This document shows, in pieces, positions 40,621 through 49,661 of a stretch of 64,000 nucleotides of DNA (its first letter is position 1; each line of letters starts with the position of its first letter). The position numbers and the translations under genes are program-made. The stretch comes from a candidate division LCP-89 bacterium B3_LCP (GTDB lineage: Bacteria > Electryoneota > B3-LCP). Where the stretch lies: contig NJBN01000012.1 in the NCBI GenBank assembly GCA_005223185.1, positions 45,835 to 109,834 on the forward strand, given 5' to 3'. Under the pieces are notes generated by a model that was not told the DNA's origin, did not search any database, and was given only the letters and a program-made list of their open reading frames with translations.

Positions 40621-43109
40621 TGAATAAATCCCGCTTCTTGACTGACGCTCAGCTCGAAGCTGAAATTCGAAAATGCGAATACTGCGAAGAGAAGCCCTGT
40701 AAGCAGGCTTGTCCGGTGGACTGTTCTCCTGCGGATTTCATCATGGCGGTTAAGGGTGGCAGAAAATCAGATTATAAACGAGCTGCAGCGCTGATCTTAA
40801 GCAGCAATCCCCTGGGAGGCGTTTGTGGGGTGGTCTGTCCTGATCGTTTCTGCGTTTTTGCTTGCGTGCATCGTACTTTCGATCATCCGGTGAACATCCC
40901 TGCAGTGCAGGCAACTATAATCCGAAACGCGGCAGAACTAAATGTGCTCCCCCGGTTCAGCGATGCTAAGCCAAATGGATTAAAAATTGCTGTAGTCGGA
41001 TCCGGTCCGGCGGGACTGGGAGCTGCTGCCATCTTAGCACAATTAGGCTGCCGGGTGGAAATATTCGAAAAGGGAAAAAACACCGGCGGAATGTGCCGCT
41101 TGATACCGGATTTTCGATTGCCAAGGAAGGTGTTAAATACAGACGTCGCCTTTACTGAAAGGTTAGGAGAGATCAAATTCCATTTTAAAACATTGATAGA
41201 CGATCCCATATCCTTGCTTAATTCCGGATTTCAGGCGGTTATCATCGCCTCCGGCTTGGATACGTCTCTATCCGTTGGCTTTCCCGGTGAAGAACACGCC
41301 TATTCTTGGCTTGAGGTTTTGAAACGACTGAAAAACATTCCCTTTAAAGAAAAACGGGTTGGCATCATTGGCGGAGGCGCTATTGCAGTGGATTGTGCGG
41401 TTACAGCCAGGAGAAGAGGTGCCCAATCTATCACCTTGATCTGCTTGGAAAAACCGCATGAGATGCCCCTTACCGCTGAAGAAAGGAATGTTCTGCTAAA
41501 CAGCAAAGTCGAACTAATGGGACGCACGCGGATTTCATCTTTACGCCATGGGAGTGGAATCGTAGAGGGCGTTCTCCTGCAGCGCGTACAACTTCCCCAA
41601 CGCCAGAAATTCCATCCTGCAAAAATGGTGATTGATCCTGAGATTAAACCCTATTTCGTGCCTTTTGATCTGGTAGTAGTCGCCATTGGTGCCGCTTCCA
41701 ATGCGCCCAAACTGAGAAGGAAGGGTCTGTTCTACACCGGTGATTGCATCAATGGCCCCACCAGCGTTGTAGAAGCCGTAGCAGCAGGTAAAAACACTGC
41801 CGCAGAAGTCCATGCTTACCTGCAGAAAGAACCGAAGCCTGTCATTACTGACAAGGCCAAGAGCACGTATATTTTAGCCGGGGCTATTTCCCAACCGGTA
41901 CCTTTAAATACCGATTTTTTCGACAGAAAAATCCTGTCACCGTTCCTGCTCTCGGCAGCTCCGACAACCGACGGATACGAACAGATGAAGAAGGCTTACG
42001 ATGCAGGCTGGGCTGGTGGCATCATGAAGACCGCTTTCGACAGTGTTCCCGTTCACATTCCCTCAGAGTACATGTTCGCCTTTGGATCCTCCACCTACGG
42101 CAACTGCGACAATGTTTCCGAACATCCGCTGGACAGAGTCTGCCGCGAAGCTGAAAAACTGGTGAGAGAATTCCCTGAAAGGCTCACCTTGGTCTCCACA
42201 GGCGGGCAGGTTACCGGGCATGATGAAGCGGATAAAAAGGTCTGGCAATCCAACACGGAAAAACTCAAAAACGCTGGTGTGATGGGAATCGAATACAGCC
42301 TCTCCTGTCCTCAGGGTGGAGATGGCACTAAGGGAGACATCGTCTCCCAGGATCCCGAATTGACCGCGAAAATTGTGGACTGGATATTGGCAGCATCTGA
42401 TCCAGAAACGCCGAAGTTGTTCAAATTGACCAGTGCCGTAACGGCGATCCATCCTGTTGTGGAAGCCATTCAAGCGGTCTTTCAACGTTATCCATGCCAC
42501 CAAGCCGGAATTACGTTAGCCAACAGCTTCCCGGGATTAGCATTCAGAGACTCCTTGCAGCATCCTTGGGAAGAAGGAGTAGTAATAGGTCTGTCCGGTG
42601 CTGGAATCGTTCCCATCAGCAATCTGACTCTGGCGAAGGTTGCCAGTTTTGGAATGGTTATCTCCGGAAACGGTGGACCAATGGACTACAAAGCAGCGGC
42701 GGATTTTTTAGCTCTTGGTGCTCAGACGGTTCAATTCTGTTCGATCGTGCTGAAGTACGGTTACGGAATTATCGATGAACTCCATTCCGGATTGAGTTAC
42801 CTGCTGGAAGAGAAGGGACTGAATTCCGTTGACGACCTGATAGGCATATCGCTGCCGCACCCCATCACCGATTTCAACGATTTACCTCTGGCGAAAAAGA
42901 TATCGTCAGTAACGCCGGAACTATGCCAGCATTGCGGCAACTGTCAACGGTGTCCGTACTTAGCTATTTCCTTGGACGAAAACAACATTCCGCTGACCGA
43001 TCCCGTCAGATGTATCGGCTGTTCGCTATGCGTCTTGAACTGTTTTTCAAGAGCCCTTTACATGCGGGATCGCACTGCAGAAGAGTTAGAAATCCTATCC
43101 GAAACGTAA
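40617..43109 (+). CDS. Dihydropyrimidine dehydrogenase-like FeS-FAD-NAD(P)-FMN fusion (YgfK-role candidate)
   Basis: 830-aa flavoprotein. Order: Cys-rich N-terminal FeS domain (Cys 20, 23, 28, 32, 36 and 70, 74, 79, 83), GltD-like FAD/NAD(P) domains (GSGPAG from 129; VGIIGGGAIAVDC), PreA-like FMN barrel (about 425-720; SLSCPQGGDGTKGD at 561-574, SGNGGPMDYKAAADFL), and a bis-[4Fe-4S] ferredoxin (Cys 770, 773, 776, 779 and 799, 802, 805, 809). This is the domain order of eukaryotic DPD; most bacteria have separate PreT and PreA, and E. coli YgfK has a different order. The loop that holds the DPD active-site Cys (ACGQDP) reads IVSQDP here (575-580), so the Cys is missing. Inferred role: reduction of an oxopurine or ring-opened intermediate. 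Confidence 0.85.
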   Translation: MMNKSRFLTDAQLEAEIRKCEYCEEKPCKQACPVDCSPADFIMAVKGGRKSDYKRAAALILSSNPLGGVCGVVCPDRFCVFACVHRTFDHPVNIPAVQATIIRNAAELNVLPRFSDAKPNGLKIAVVGSGPAGLGAAAILAQLGCRVEIFEKGKNTGGMCRLIPDFRLPRKVLNTDVAFTERLGEIKFHFKTLIDDPISLLNSGFQAVIIASGLDTSLSVGFPGEEHAYSWLEVLKRLKNIPFKEKRVGIIGGGAIAVDCAVTARRRGAQSITLICLEKPHEMPLTAEERNVLLNSKVELMGRTRISSLRHGSGIVEGVLLQRVQLPQRQKFHPAKMVIDPEIKPYFVPFDLVVVAIGAASNAPKLRRKGLFYTGDCINGPTSVVEAVAAGKNTAAEVHAYLQKEPKPVITDKAKSTYILAGAISQPVPLNTDFFDRKILSPFLLSAAPTTDGYEQMKKAYDAGWAGGIMKTAFDSVPVHIPSEYMFAFGSSTYGNCDNVSEHPLDRVCREAEKLVREFPERLTLVSTGGQVTGHDEADKKVWQSNTEKLKNAGVMGIEYSLSCPQGGDGTKGDIVSQDPELTAKIVDWILAASDPETPKLFKLTSAVTAIHPVVEAIQAVFQRYPCHQAGITLANSFPGLAFRDSLQHPWEEGVVIGLSGAGIVPISNLTLAKVASFGMVISGNGGPMDYKAAADFLALGAQTVQFCSIVLKYGYGIIDELHSGLSYLLEEKGLNSVDDLIGISLPHPITDFNDLPLAKKISSVTPELCQHCGNCQRCPYLAISLDENNIPLTDPVRCIGCSLCVLNCFSRALYMRDRTAEELEILSET

Positions 43110-43122
43110 CTGTAAATCCGTC

Positions 43123-44454
43123 ATGGCTGAATCATTATTGATAAAATACGGGACTATTATTACGCTGGGCGACAACCTCTGTGTGCTGAAAGATCACGCT
43201 CTATTGACTGAAGACGGACTGATTAAGAAAATTGGGCGTAATAACGATTTTACAGATACTTATGACCGCGTTATAGATGCTTCCGGCAAGGTGGTCATGC
43301 CGGGGATGATCAACGCCCACATGCATTTTTACAGCACTTTCGCGCGGGGTTTGAGCAAAGCGAAACCAGCGCGTAATTTTAATGAAGTACTGCAGAACCT
43401 GTGGTGGCGGCTTGATAAAGTCCTGACATTGGATGACTGTTACATCAGCGCGTTGATCATACTGATCGAAGCGATTAAAAACGGAACTACTACACTAATT
43501 GATCACCACGCCAGCCCCGGTGCAGTTGCTGGTTCTCTGGAAAAGATTGCCCAAGCAGTACGTCAGACCGGCTTGCGAGCTTGCCTCTGTTATGAAACAT
43601 CAGACCGGGATGGTGAGGAGATTGCCCGGCAGGGATTGCAGGAAAACACCGGCTTTATCCGTCGTTCTAACGAAGGACAAGATGATCACATCAGAGCCCT
43701 ATTCGGGCTTCATGCTGCCTTCACATTGAGTGATGCTACTCTGAAAGAAGCATCCCGCTTAGGGTGTGATCTTAAGGCTGGATTTCACCTGCACGTCGCA
43801 GAGGCGCTTTCTGATCAGCAATACAGTGAAGATAATTTCAACATGCGCGTGGTTGAAAGGCTGCATAAATTCGGTATCCTGGGACCGCAGTCCATCGCCG
43901 CTCATTGTGTGCATCTTAATGATCATGAACGCCAGATTCTGGCTGAAACCGATACTACGGTCGTACACAATCCCCAATCGAATCTGAACAACGCCGTAGG
44001 CATAATGGATCTTATGAAATTATCAGGCTCAGGAATAAGGGTTGGCTTGGGCACTGACGCCATGACCGTAAACATGACCGAAGAGCTTCGCACCGCTCTG
44101 TGGGCACAGCACTTGCTGCAGAAGAATCCAACCATCGGTTTCCAACAGGTAACTTCCACGTTATTCCAAAACAATCCGACCATTGCATCAAGGATATGGG
44201 GTTTTAATATCGGGAATATAGCAGAAGGTTATGCCGCAGACCTCATCCTCAAAAAATATCTACCGCCAACGCCCTTGGATGATGATTCCGTTTTAGGGCA
44301 TATCGTATATGGGCTTTCTCAGGTGCCGGTTGACACCACCATCGTTGCTGGTTCCGTCCTCATGGAAGATAGAAAATTACTGATAAACGTGGATGAAGCA
44401 GAAATCGCAGCAGAAGCGCGATCACTAACTCAATCACTCTGGGATCGATTCTAA
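43123..44454 (+). CDS. ssnA: SsnA-family aminohydrolase
   Basis: 443-aa amidohydrolase of the TRZ/ATZ/SsnA type that removes an amino group from, or opens, a heterocycle using a divalent metal. Metal ligands visible: INAHMHFYSTF (His-x-His), GFHLHVAEA, AAHCVHL and LGTDAMT. TTLIDHHASPG and the NLWWRLD segment closely match E. coli SsnA (442 aa), a marker of the anaerobic purine island. It lies 13 nt after the DPD-like gene and 12 nt before ygeY. Confidence 0.9.
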   Translation: MAESLLIKYGTIITLGDNLCVLKDHALLTEDGLIKKIGRNNDFTDTYDRVIDASGKVVMPGMINAHMHFYSTFARGLSKAKPARNFNEVLQNLWWRLDKVLTLDDCYISALIILIEAIKNGTTTLIDHHASPGAVAGSLEKIAQAVRQTGLRACLCYETSDRDGEEIARQGLQENTGFIRRSNEGQDDHIRALFGLHAAFTLSDATLKEASRLGCDLKAGFHLHVAEALSDQQYSEDNFNMRVVERLHKFGILGPQSIAAHCVHLNDHERQILAETDTTVVHNPQSNLNNAVGIMDLMKLSGSGIRVGLGTDAMTVNMTEELRTALWAQHLLQKNPTIGFQQVTSTLFQNNPTIASRIWGFNIGNIAEGYAADLILKKYLPPTPLDDDSVLGHIVYGLSQVPVDTTIVAGSVLMEDRKLLINVDEAEIAAEARSLTQSLWDRF

Positions 44455-44466
44455 CTATAGACGAAA

Positions 44467-45678
44467 ATGAAAAATATTTACACTAATATTTCAGAACGTT
44501 CCATAGAATTACAGGATCAAATTGCTGACTTCCTGATGAAGCTTGTAGGTACGCCATCGTTCTCCTGCAAGGAAAAGGAAGTAATCGCCGTCATTCAAAA
44601 TGAAATGCAGTCTGTTGGTTTCGATGAAATCCGTATTGACGGATTAGGCAGCGTGATAGGGCGCATCGGTAGCGGTTCCCGTCTTATCGCTTTCGATGCG
44701 CACATAGACACGGTTTACGCCGGGGACATGGAGCTCTGGGATAGCGATCCCTTTAAACCTGTACTTAAAGACGGCAGAGTGTGGGGGAGAGGATCGGTTG
44801 ATCAGAAAGGAGGTATGGCAGCGTTGGTCTATGCGGGCAAGATGATCAAAGAGCTGGGCTTAAACGACCAATTCACCATCCTGATGACTGGCACGGTAAT
44901 GGAGGAGGACTGCGATGGGCTCTGCTGGCAATATCTTATCCGTGAAGAGAACCTGAAGCCGGAACTGGTGGTTATCACCGAACCGACTAACCTGAACATA
45001 CATCGTGGGCAGCGGGGTCGCATGGAGATGGAAGTTGCTGTTAAGGGAGTCAGCTCGCATGGTTCTGCTCCTGAACGAGGCGAAAATGCCATCTACAAAG
45101 CCTCTAAAGTAGCACTTGAAATCGAAAAACTGCACGAACGGTTAAAGAGTGATAGTTTCTTAGGCAAAGGATCGATTGCTGTAACTGAAATAAAATCGCA
45201 ATCACCTTCACTATGCGCTGTCCCTGATGGCGCCTCCATCCATCTGGACCGGCGCTTGACTTTAGGCGAAACACGTCAGAGTGCCGTAGAAGAGGTCCAG
45301 GATGCTGCTGCTAAAGCAGGCTGTCCGGAAGCGCAAGTAACGGTGCCGGTTTACACGCAGGAATCCTATACGGGAATAACCTATCCGGCAGATCAGTTCT
45401 TCCCGCCCTGGGTTCTCGATCAAGATTCAGTCTATTTGAAGCACGCTGCTTCAGCGTATCGGAAAACATTTGCGAAAGAGCCGGTGATTGACAAATGGAC
45501 CTTCAGCACCAACGGAGTTGCCATTGCGGGAATGTTCGGTATTCCCTGTCTGGGTATGGGACCGGGGGATGAAATCCTGGCACATGCACCCAATGAATCC
45601 TGTCCGGTGGAACATCTTAGTTCCGCGGCGGCTTTTTACGTGGCGCTGGTGGCGGAAATGAATTCGCATGAGGAGTAA
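44467..45678 (+). CDS. ygeY: YgeY-family M20 hydrolase
   Basis: 403-aa metallohydrolase of the M20/ArgE/DapE superfamily, the 'selenium metabolism hydrolase' group. Di-metal residues are seen in IAFDAHIDTVY, GRGSVDQKGGMA, VMEEDCDGLCW and ITEPTNLNIHRGQRGRMEM; the last His ligand lies in LAHAPNES near the C-terminus. In the purine pathway it is expected to hydrolyse a linear ureido/amide intermediate. The following gene starts 11 nt before its stop (overlap), indicating coupling. Confidence 0.9.
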   Translation: MKNIYTNISERSIELQDQIADFLMKLVGTPSFSCKEKEVIAVIQNEMQSVGFDEIRIDGLGSVIGRIGSGSRLIAFDAHIDTVYAGDMELWDSDPFKPVLKDGRVWGRGSVDQKGGMAALVYAGKMIKELGLNDQFTILMTGTVMEEDCDGLCWQYLIREENLKPELVVITEPTNLNIHRGQRGRMEMEVAVKGVSSHGSAPERGENAIYKASKVALEIEKLHERLKSDSFLGKGSIAVTEIKSQSPSLCAVPDGASIHLDRRLTLGETRQSAVEEVQDAAAKAGCPEAQVTVPVYTQESYTGITYPADQFFPPWVLDQDSVYLKHAASAYRKTFAKEPVIDKWTFSTNGVAIAGMFGIPCLGMGPGDEILAHAPNESCPVEHLSSAAAFYVALVAEMNSHEE

Positions 45679-46909
45679 GAGTTTGGTTGAATTTCAGTAT
45701 AGATGCACAGAATGCGTAAAACAATACGACCGGGATCAAGTTCGCTACCTCTGCCCGGTCTGTGGAGATAAATATTCTTTCGGAACACCCTTGCGCGGAG
45801 TCTTAAGCGTTCTCTTCGATTACGATCAAATCTCCCGCCTTTTCAATGTTCAGAAACCCGATTGGAACCTGTTCTCTGCTGTTGAAAGAGAGTGCTATCC
45901 CGCTTTTCCGGTGGGTAATACCCCTTTTTTAAAAGCTGAGCGATTAGGTGATGAATTGGGTTTTTCCAACATCTGGATAAAAAACGAGGGCGTAAACCCT
46001 ACCGGTTCCCTGAAAGATCGAGCTTCCTATACCATAGTAGCGGAAGCCAATAGACTTGGTGAAGATCGTATTGTGGCAGCTTCTACCGGCAATGCCGCCA
46101 GTTCTCTGGCAGCAGTCGCCGCCGCTACTGGCAAACAAGCTGTTATCTTCGTACCCGAAAATGCACCTCAGGCAAAACTCGTTCAGATGATTGTACATGG
46201 CGCCTGTGTCATACCGGTCAGGGGAACTTATGATGACGCCTTTGGTATTTCTATCGAGTTTACTAAAGAGTTCGGAGGATTGAACCGCAATACCGCTTAC
46301 CATCCTCTCACCATCGAAGGGAAGAAATATGCTGGTCTGGAAATTTGGCAGCAGAACCAGTTTCGTGTCCCCGATTTCATCTTCGTACCTGTCGGTGACG
46401 GCGTCATTATAAGCGGTATTTACAAGGCATTTTACGATCTGAAGCAATCCAGGCTTATAGATCGTCTGCCTCGATTAGTCTGTGTACAGGCGGAAAGCTC
46501 TGATGCAATTCACCGCTATATCACAACCGGAGATTATCAACCTGCACGGCAACCGCACACCATCGCCGATTCCATATCTGTTTCCGTTCCTAGTAATGTC
46601 TATATGGCTGCAAAAGCGGTGCAAGATACCGGTGGATTTTCAGTAACTGTTTCCGATGAAGAGATTATAGAGGGGATGAATATATTGGCTCGCTACGCCG
46701 GAATATTCGCTGAACCAGCTGCTGCTACGCCCCTTGCCGCACTGCGAAAAATACGCGACGCCGGCATGGTAAAGGAGAACGAGCAGGTCGTTCTTTTAGT
46801 CACCGGGCACGGGCTTAAAGACATTCCGGCAGCGCTTAAACACGTGAAGATACCGAAAGCTGTTTCACCGAACTTAAGTGACGTCATCGAAATGGTAGAG
46901 CGGTTTTAA
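45668..46909 (+). CDS. Threonine synthase-like PLP enzyme with zinc ribbon (YgeX-role candidate)
   Basis: 413-aa fold-type II PLP enzyme. An N-terminal zinc ribbon (YRCTECVKQY ... YLCPVCG) precedes the catalytic domain. The PLP Lys is in NPTGSLKDRAS (about 115), the phosphate-binding loop is AASTGNAASS, and the C-terminal LVTGHGLKD is typical of threonine synthases. Embedded in the purine operon with an overlapping start, it is unlikely to serve ordinary threonine synthesis. Inferred role: beta-elimination of ammonia from 2,3-diaminopropionate or a related intermediate, in place of YgeX. A genuine threonine synthase cannot be excluded. Confidence 0.75.
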   Translation: MRSKSLVEFQYRCTECVKQYDRDQVRYLCPVCGDKYSFGTPLRGVLSVLFDYDQISRLFNVQKPDWNLFSAVERECYPAFPVGNTPFLKAERLGDELGFSNIWIKNEGVNPTGSLKDRASYTIVAEANRLGEDRIVAASTGNAASSLAAVAAATGKQAVIFVPENAPQAKLVQMIVHGACVIPVRGTYDDAFGISIEFTKEFGGLNRNTAYHPLTIEGKKYAGLEIWQQNQFRVPDFIFVPVGDGVIISGIYKAFYDLKQSRLIDRLPRLVCVQAESSDAIHRYITTGDYQPARQPHTIADSISVSVPSNVYMAAKAVQDTGGFSVTVSDEEIIEGMNILARYAGIFAEPAAATPLAALRKIRDAGMVKENEQVVLLVTGHGLKDIPAALKHVKIPKAVSPNLSDVIEMVERF

Positions 46910-46919
46910 AATATCCATC

Positions 46920-49172
46920 ATGGCAGAATCTAAGATAAAAAGCTGGCGTAACGATGCCCGAGAAAAGGTTACCGGACAGGCGAAATACACCGACGATCTG
47001 AGCTTCGCTGATATGCTCCATGCCGTGCCGGTATATTCCGATTTCGTCCACGCCAGAATAAAACGGATAGAAACTAAAGCGGCTGAAAACTATCAGAACG
47101 TCCTCCGCATCCTCACAGCCGCTGACGTTCCAGGCGCCAACCGTTTCGGTCATATTGAGAAAGACCATCGCATATTTGCTGATGACAAGATCCGCTACTG
47201 GGGCGATGTAGTTGCGCTGGTGGTTGCAAGCGATAGAGAGAGCGCTATCAAAGCTGCTGAATTGATAGAAGTCGAGGCTGAAGCTCTTCCGTCACTCCAC
47301 GATCCAGAAGAAGCTATCAAACCGGATGCTCCTTTAATTCATGAATCCCACGGTTCCAATATCATCAACACGCATCGCATCCGCAGAGGCGACGTTGAGG
47401 AAGGATTTGAAGATTCAGATTTTGTCATCCAGCGTCAGTTCCAGACACAATTTGTCGAACACGCCTACCTGGAACCGGAAGCTGCCATAGCCCTTCCACG
47501 TCCCGATGGCGTTATAGAAATATACGGCAGCATGCAGCACCCATTCAGCACGCGCAGGTTCGCTGCGGCTGTTTTGGGAGTCCGCCTCGCTGATATAGAA
47601 GTGATCGGTACACCTATGGGCGGCGGTTTCGGCGGCAAGGATGATACCGCGGCAATCGTGTGTGCCCGTGCCGCCTTAGCGGCAAAACTCACCGGTCATC
47701 CCGTCAAAATCCGCTATGACCGAGAATGGTCCATTCGGGAAAGCTACAAGCGCCACCCTTATCGTGTTGATTATAAAATGGGCGTAACCTCAGAAGGTGA
47801 GATAAAAGCCGTTCAGTGCAAAATCATCGCCGATGGAGGCGCTTACTGTTCGACTACGCCCTGGGTAACCTGGCGATCTACTGTCCAGTGTTGTGGACCG
47901 TACCAGGTGCCCAATGTTCATTGTGATGCACTTGGTGTCTATACCAACAATGTCGTTGCCGGAGCCATGCGGGGATTCGGTTCTCCCCAGATGAATTTCG
48001 TCGTGGAGCAGATGGTGGAAATAGCTGCCGAAGAGGTTGGAATATCCCCGGTCGAATTCCGCCACAGGAATATGGTGAAACAGGGCAGCGTTACGGTAAC
48101 CGGACAGAAACTGGATGATCACACCGTCAGTATGAGTGAAGCCTTAGAAACGGTTATAGATGAAATCGACTACGAGAACAAGCTGAAATCCTGTTCATTC
48201 GGGAAATCACAGTCCGATGAACTCTACGGCATCGGTCTGGCTATGAGTTATCGCGGGATGAGTTTAGGCGCTGAAGGCATGGACTTCTGTGCAGCCATCA
48301 TCAACGCTCAGTTCGATGGATCTATAATTTTAGAGGTCGGCATTCATGAAAACGGCCAGGGCGCTCAGAGTGCCTTCATCCTGCTTCTGGCTGATGAATT
48401 AGGTGTTGACAGGGATAGAATTCGCTACCGCCAACCTTCCACATCTACCATTCCTGACAGTGGCTCAACCGTTGCTTCGCGCGGCGTCTTGATGGGCAGC
48501 AACGCGGTGCTGGCAGCCGCTACGGAATTTAAGCGCAAAGTATCTGCTGCCGTTTCTTCTATTCTCAAATGTAAGGCCCAAGACGTTCGCTTCGCTGACG
48601 ACCGAATCTACGGTAGGGATGAGCATCATTCCATCTCCTTTGACCGGGCTATGCACGTTATGTTCTTGCAACAGCAATTCCCCTTCGCGTTCGGTGAATA
48701 TCGCGCCCCGCGGGTGTCCTGGGATGAAAAAACCGGTCAGGGGAAAGCCTATTTCACCTGGGTTTACGGCTGTCAGGCTGCTGAAGTTATGGTGAATAAG
48801 AAAAGCGGAAGAGTGCGGTTGACCAACGCCGTCGCCGCCCACGACATGGGCAGAGTCATTAATCCCGGCATGGCTTTGGGGCAGTTTTACGGCGGAATGG
48901 CGATGGGATCAGGCTACGCTCTATCCGAGGAGATTAAGATAGAGGATGGAGAGATCGTTAACCTCAATTACAATTCTTATCGAATCCCCAGGTCGGTTGA
49001 TCTGCCCGATATGTCCGCTATATTTATAGAGAATCCTGATCCAAATTCACCGTCCGGAGCCAAAGGAATCGGCGAACCTACAAATGAGATAATGGCTCCC
49101 GCGATCGCCAATGCCGTGTATCGCGCTACTGGCAAGCGATATTTAAAACTGCCCATAAAGATAGAATCTTAA
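46920..49172 (+). CDS. xdhD: XdhD-like molybdopterin-binding subunit of a second molybdenum hydroxylase
   Basis: 750-aa catalytic subunit. Landmarks: WRNDAREKVTGQAKYTDDL, the Mo-pterin loop PMGGGFGGKDD, VAGAMRGFGSPQMNFVVEQM, GIHENGQGAQSAF, STSTIPDSGSTVASRG and the catalytic Glu in KGIGEPTNEIMAPA. It differs clearly from the XdhB-type protein at 38257 (GEPT rather than GEPP, MRGFGSP rather than FRGFGAP), so the two enzymes probably act on different substrates. It pairs with the stand-alone FeS subunit that follows after 22 nt. No third FAD subunit is encoded beside it. Confidence 0.9.
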   Translation: MAESKIKSWRNDAREKVTGQAKYTDDLSFADMLHAVPVYSDFVHARIKRIETKAAENYQNVLRILTAADVPGANRFGHIEKDHRIFADDKIRYWGDVVALVVASDRESAIKAAELIEVEAEALPSLHDPEEAIKPDAPLIHESHGSNIINTHRIRRGDVEEGFEDSDFVIQRQFQTQFVEHAYLEPEAAIALPRPDGVIEIYGSMQHPFSTRRFAAAVLGVRLADIEVIGTPMGGGFGGKDDTAAIVCARAALAAKLTGHPVKIRYDREWSIRESYKRHPYRVDYKMGVTSEGEIKAVQCKIIADGGAYCSTTPWVTWRSTVQCCGPYQVPNVHCDALGVYTNNVVAGAMRGFGSPQMNFVVEQMVEIAAEEVGISPVEFRHRNMVKQGSVTVTGQKLDDHTVSMSEALETVIDEIDYENKLKSCSFGKSQSDELYGIGLAMSYRGMSLGAEGMDFCAAIINAQFDGSIILEVGIHENGQGAQSAFILLLADELGVDRDRIRYRQPSTSTIPDSGSTVASRGVLMGSNAVLAAATEFKRKVSAAVSSILKCKAQDVRFADDRIYGRDEHHSISFDRAMHVMFLQQQFPFAFGEYRAPRVSWDEKTGQGKAYFTWVYGCQAAEVMVNKKSGRVRLTNAVAAHDMGRVINPGMALGQFYGGMAMGSGYALSEEIKIEDGEIVNLNYNSYRIPRSVDLPDMSAIFIENPDPNSPSGAKGIGEPTNEIMAPAIANAVYRATGKRYLKLPIKIES

Positions 49173-49194
49173 GAGATTACCATCACCTATTCTT

Positions 49195-49656
49195 ATGACC
49201 ATCACCATTAACGGGAAAGCAACTGAAGTACTGGACGCTCTGGTAGAAATGAACTTGCTGCTATTCCTGCGTGAAGAACTGCGCCTGACTGGAGCCAAGA
49301 TTGGCTGCGGCAAAGGTTTCTGCGGAACCTGTACCATACTGATTGACAATAAACCGGTTAAATCCTGTCAGAAGAAAGTGCTGGATGTTGCAGATAAATG
49401 GATAACCACCATTGAAGGAATGGCGGAACCTGACGGTACTCTTCATCCTCTTCAGCAGGCTTTTATCGATGCAGGCGCTATTCAGTGCGGTTACTGTACA
49501 CCGGGTATGGTTTTGATCGGACACGCTTTTCTACTGAAAAATCCTTCACCGTCCAGAAATGACATTCGTAAAGCAATTTCACCGAACCTGTGCCGCTGTA
49601 CCGGCTATCAGCAGATCATTGACGCCGTTGAAGCAGCAGTGGGATGTTACAAGTAG
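49195..49656 (+). CDS. xdhC: [2Fe-2S] subunit of the second molybdenum hydroxylase
   Basis: 153-aa CoxS/XdhC-type ferredoxin subunit with two clusters: Cys38, Cys43, Cys46, Cys58 (GCGKGFCGTCT) and Cys98, Cys101, Cys133, Cys135 (QCGYCTPG, LCRCTGY). It carries electrons from the XdhD-like Mo site to an unidentified acceptor. Its 3' end overlaps the longest possible frame of ygeW. Confidence 0.93.
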   Translation: MTITINGKATEVLDALVEMNLLLFLREELRLTGAKIGCGKGFCGTCTILIDNKPVKSCQKKVLDVADKWITTIEGMAEPDGTLHPLQQAFIDAGAIQCGYCTPGMVLIGHAFLLKNPSPSRNDIRKAISPNLCRCTGYQQIIDAVEAAVGCYK

Positions 49657-49661
49657 ATAAT

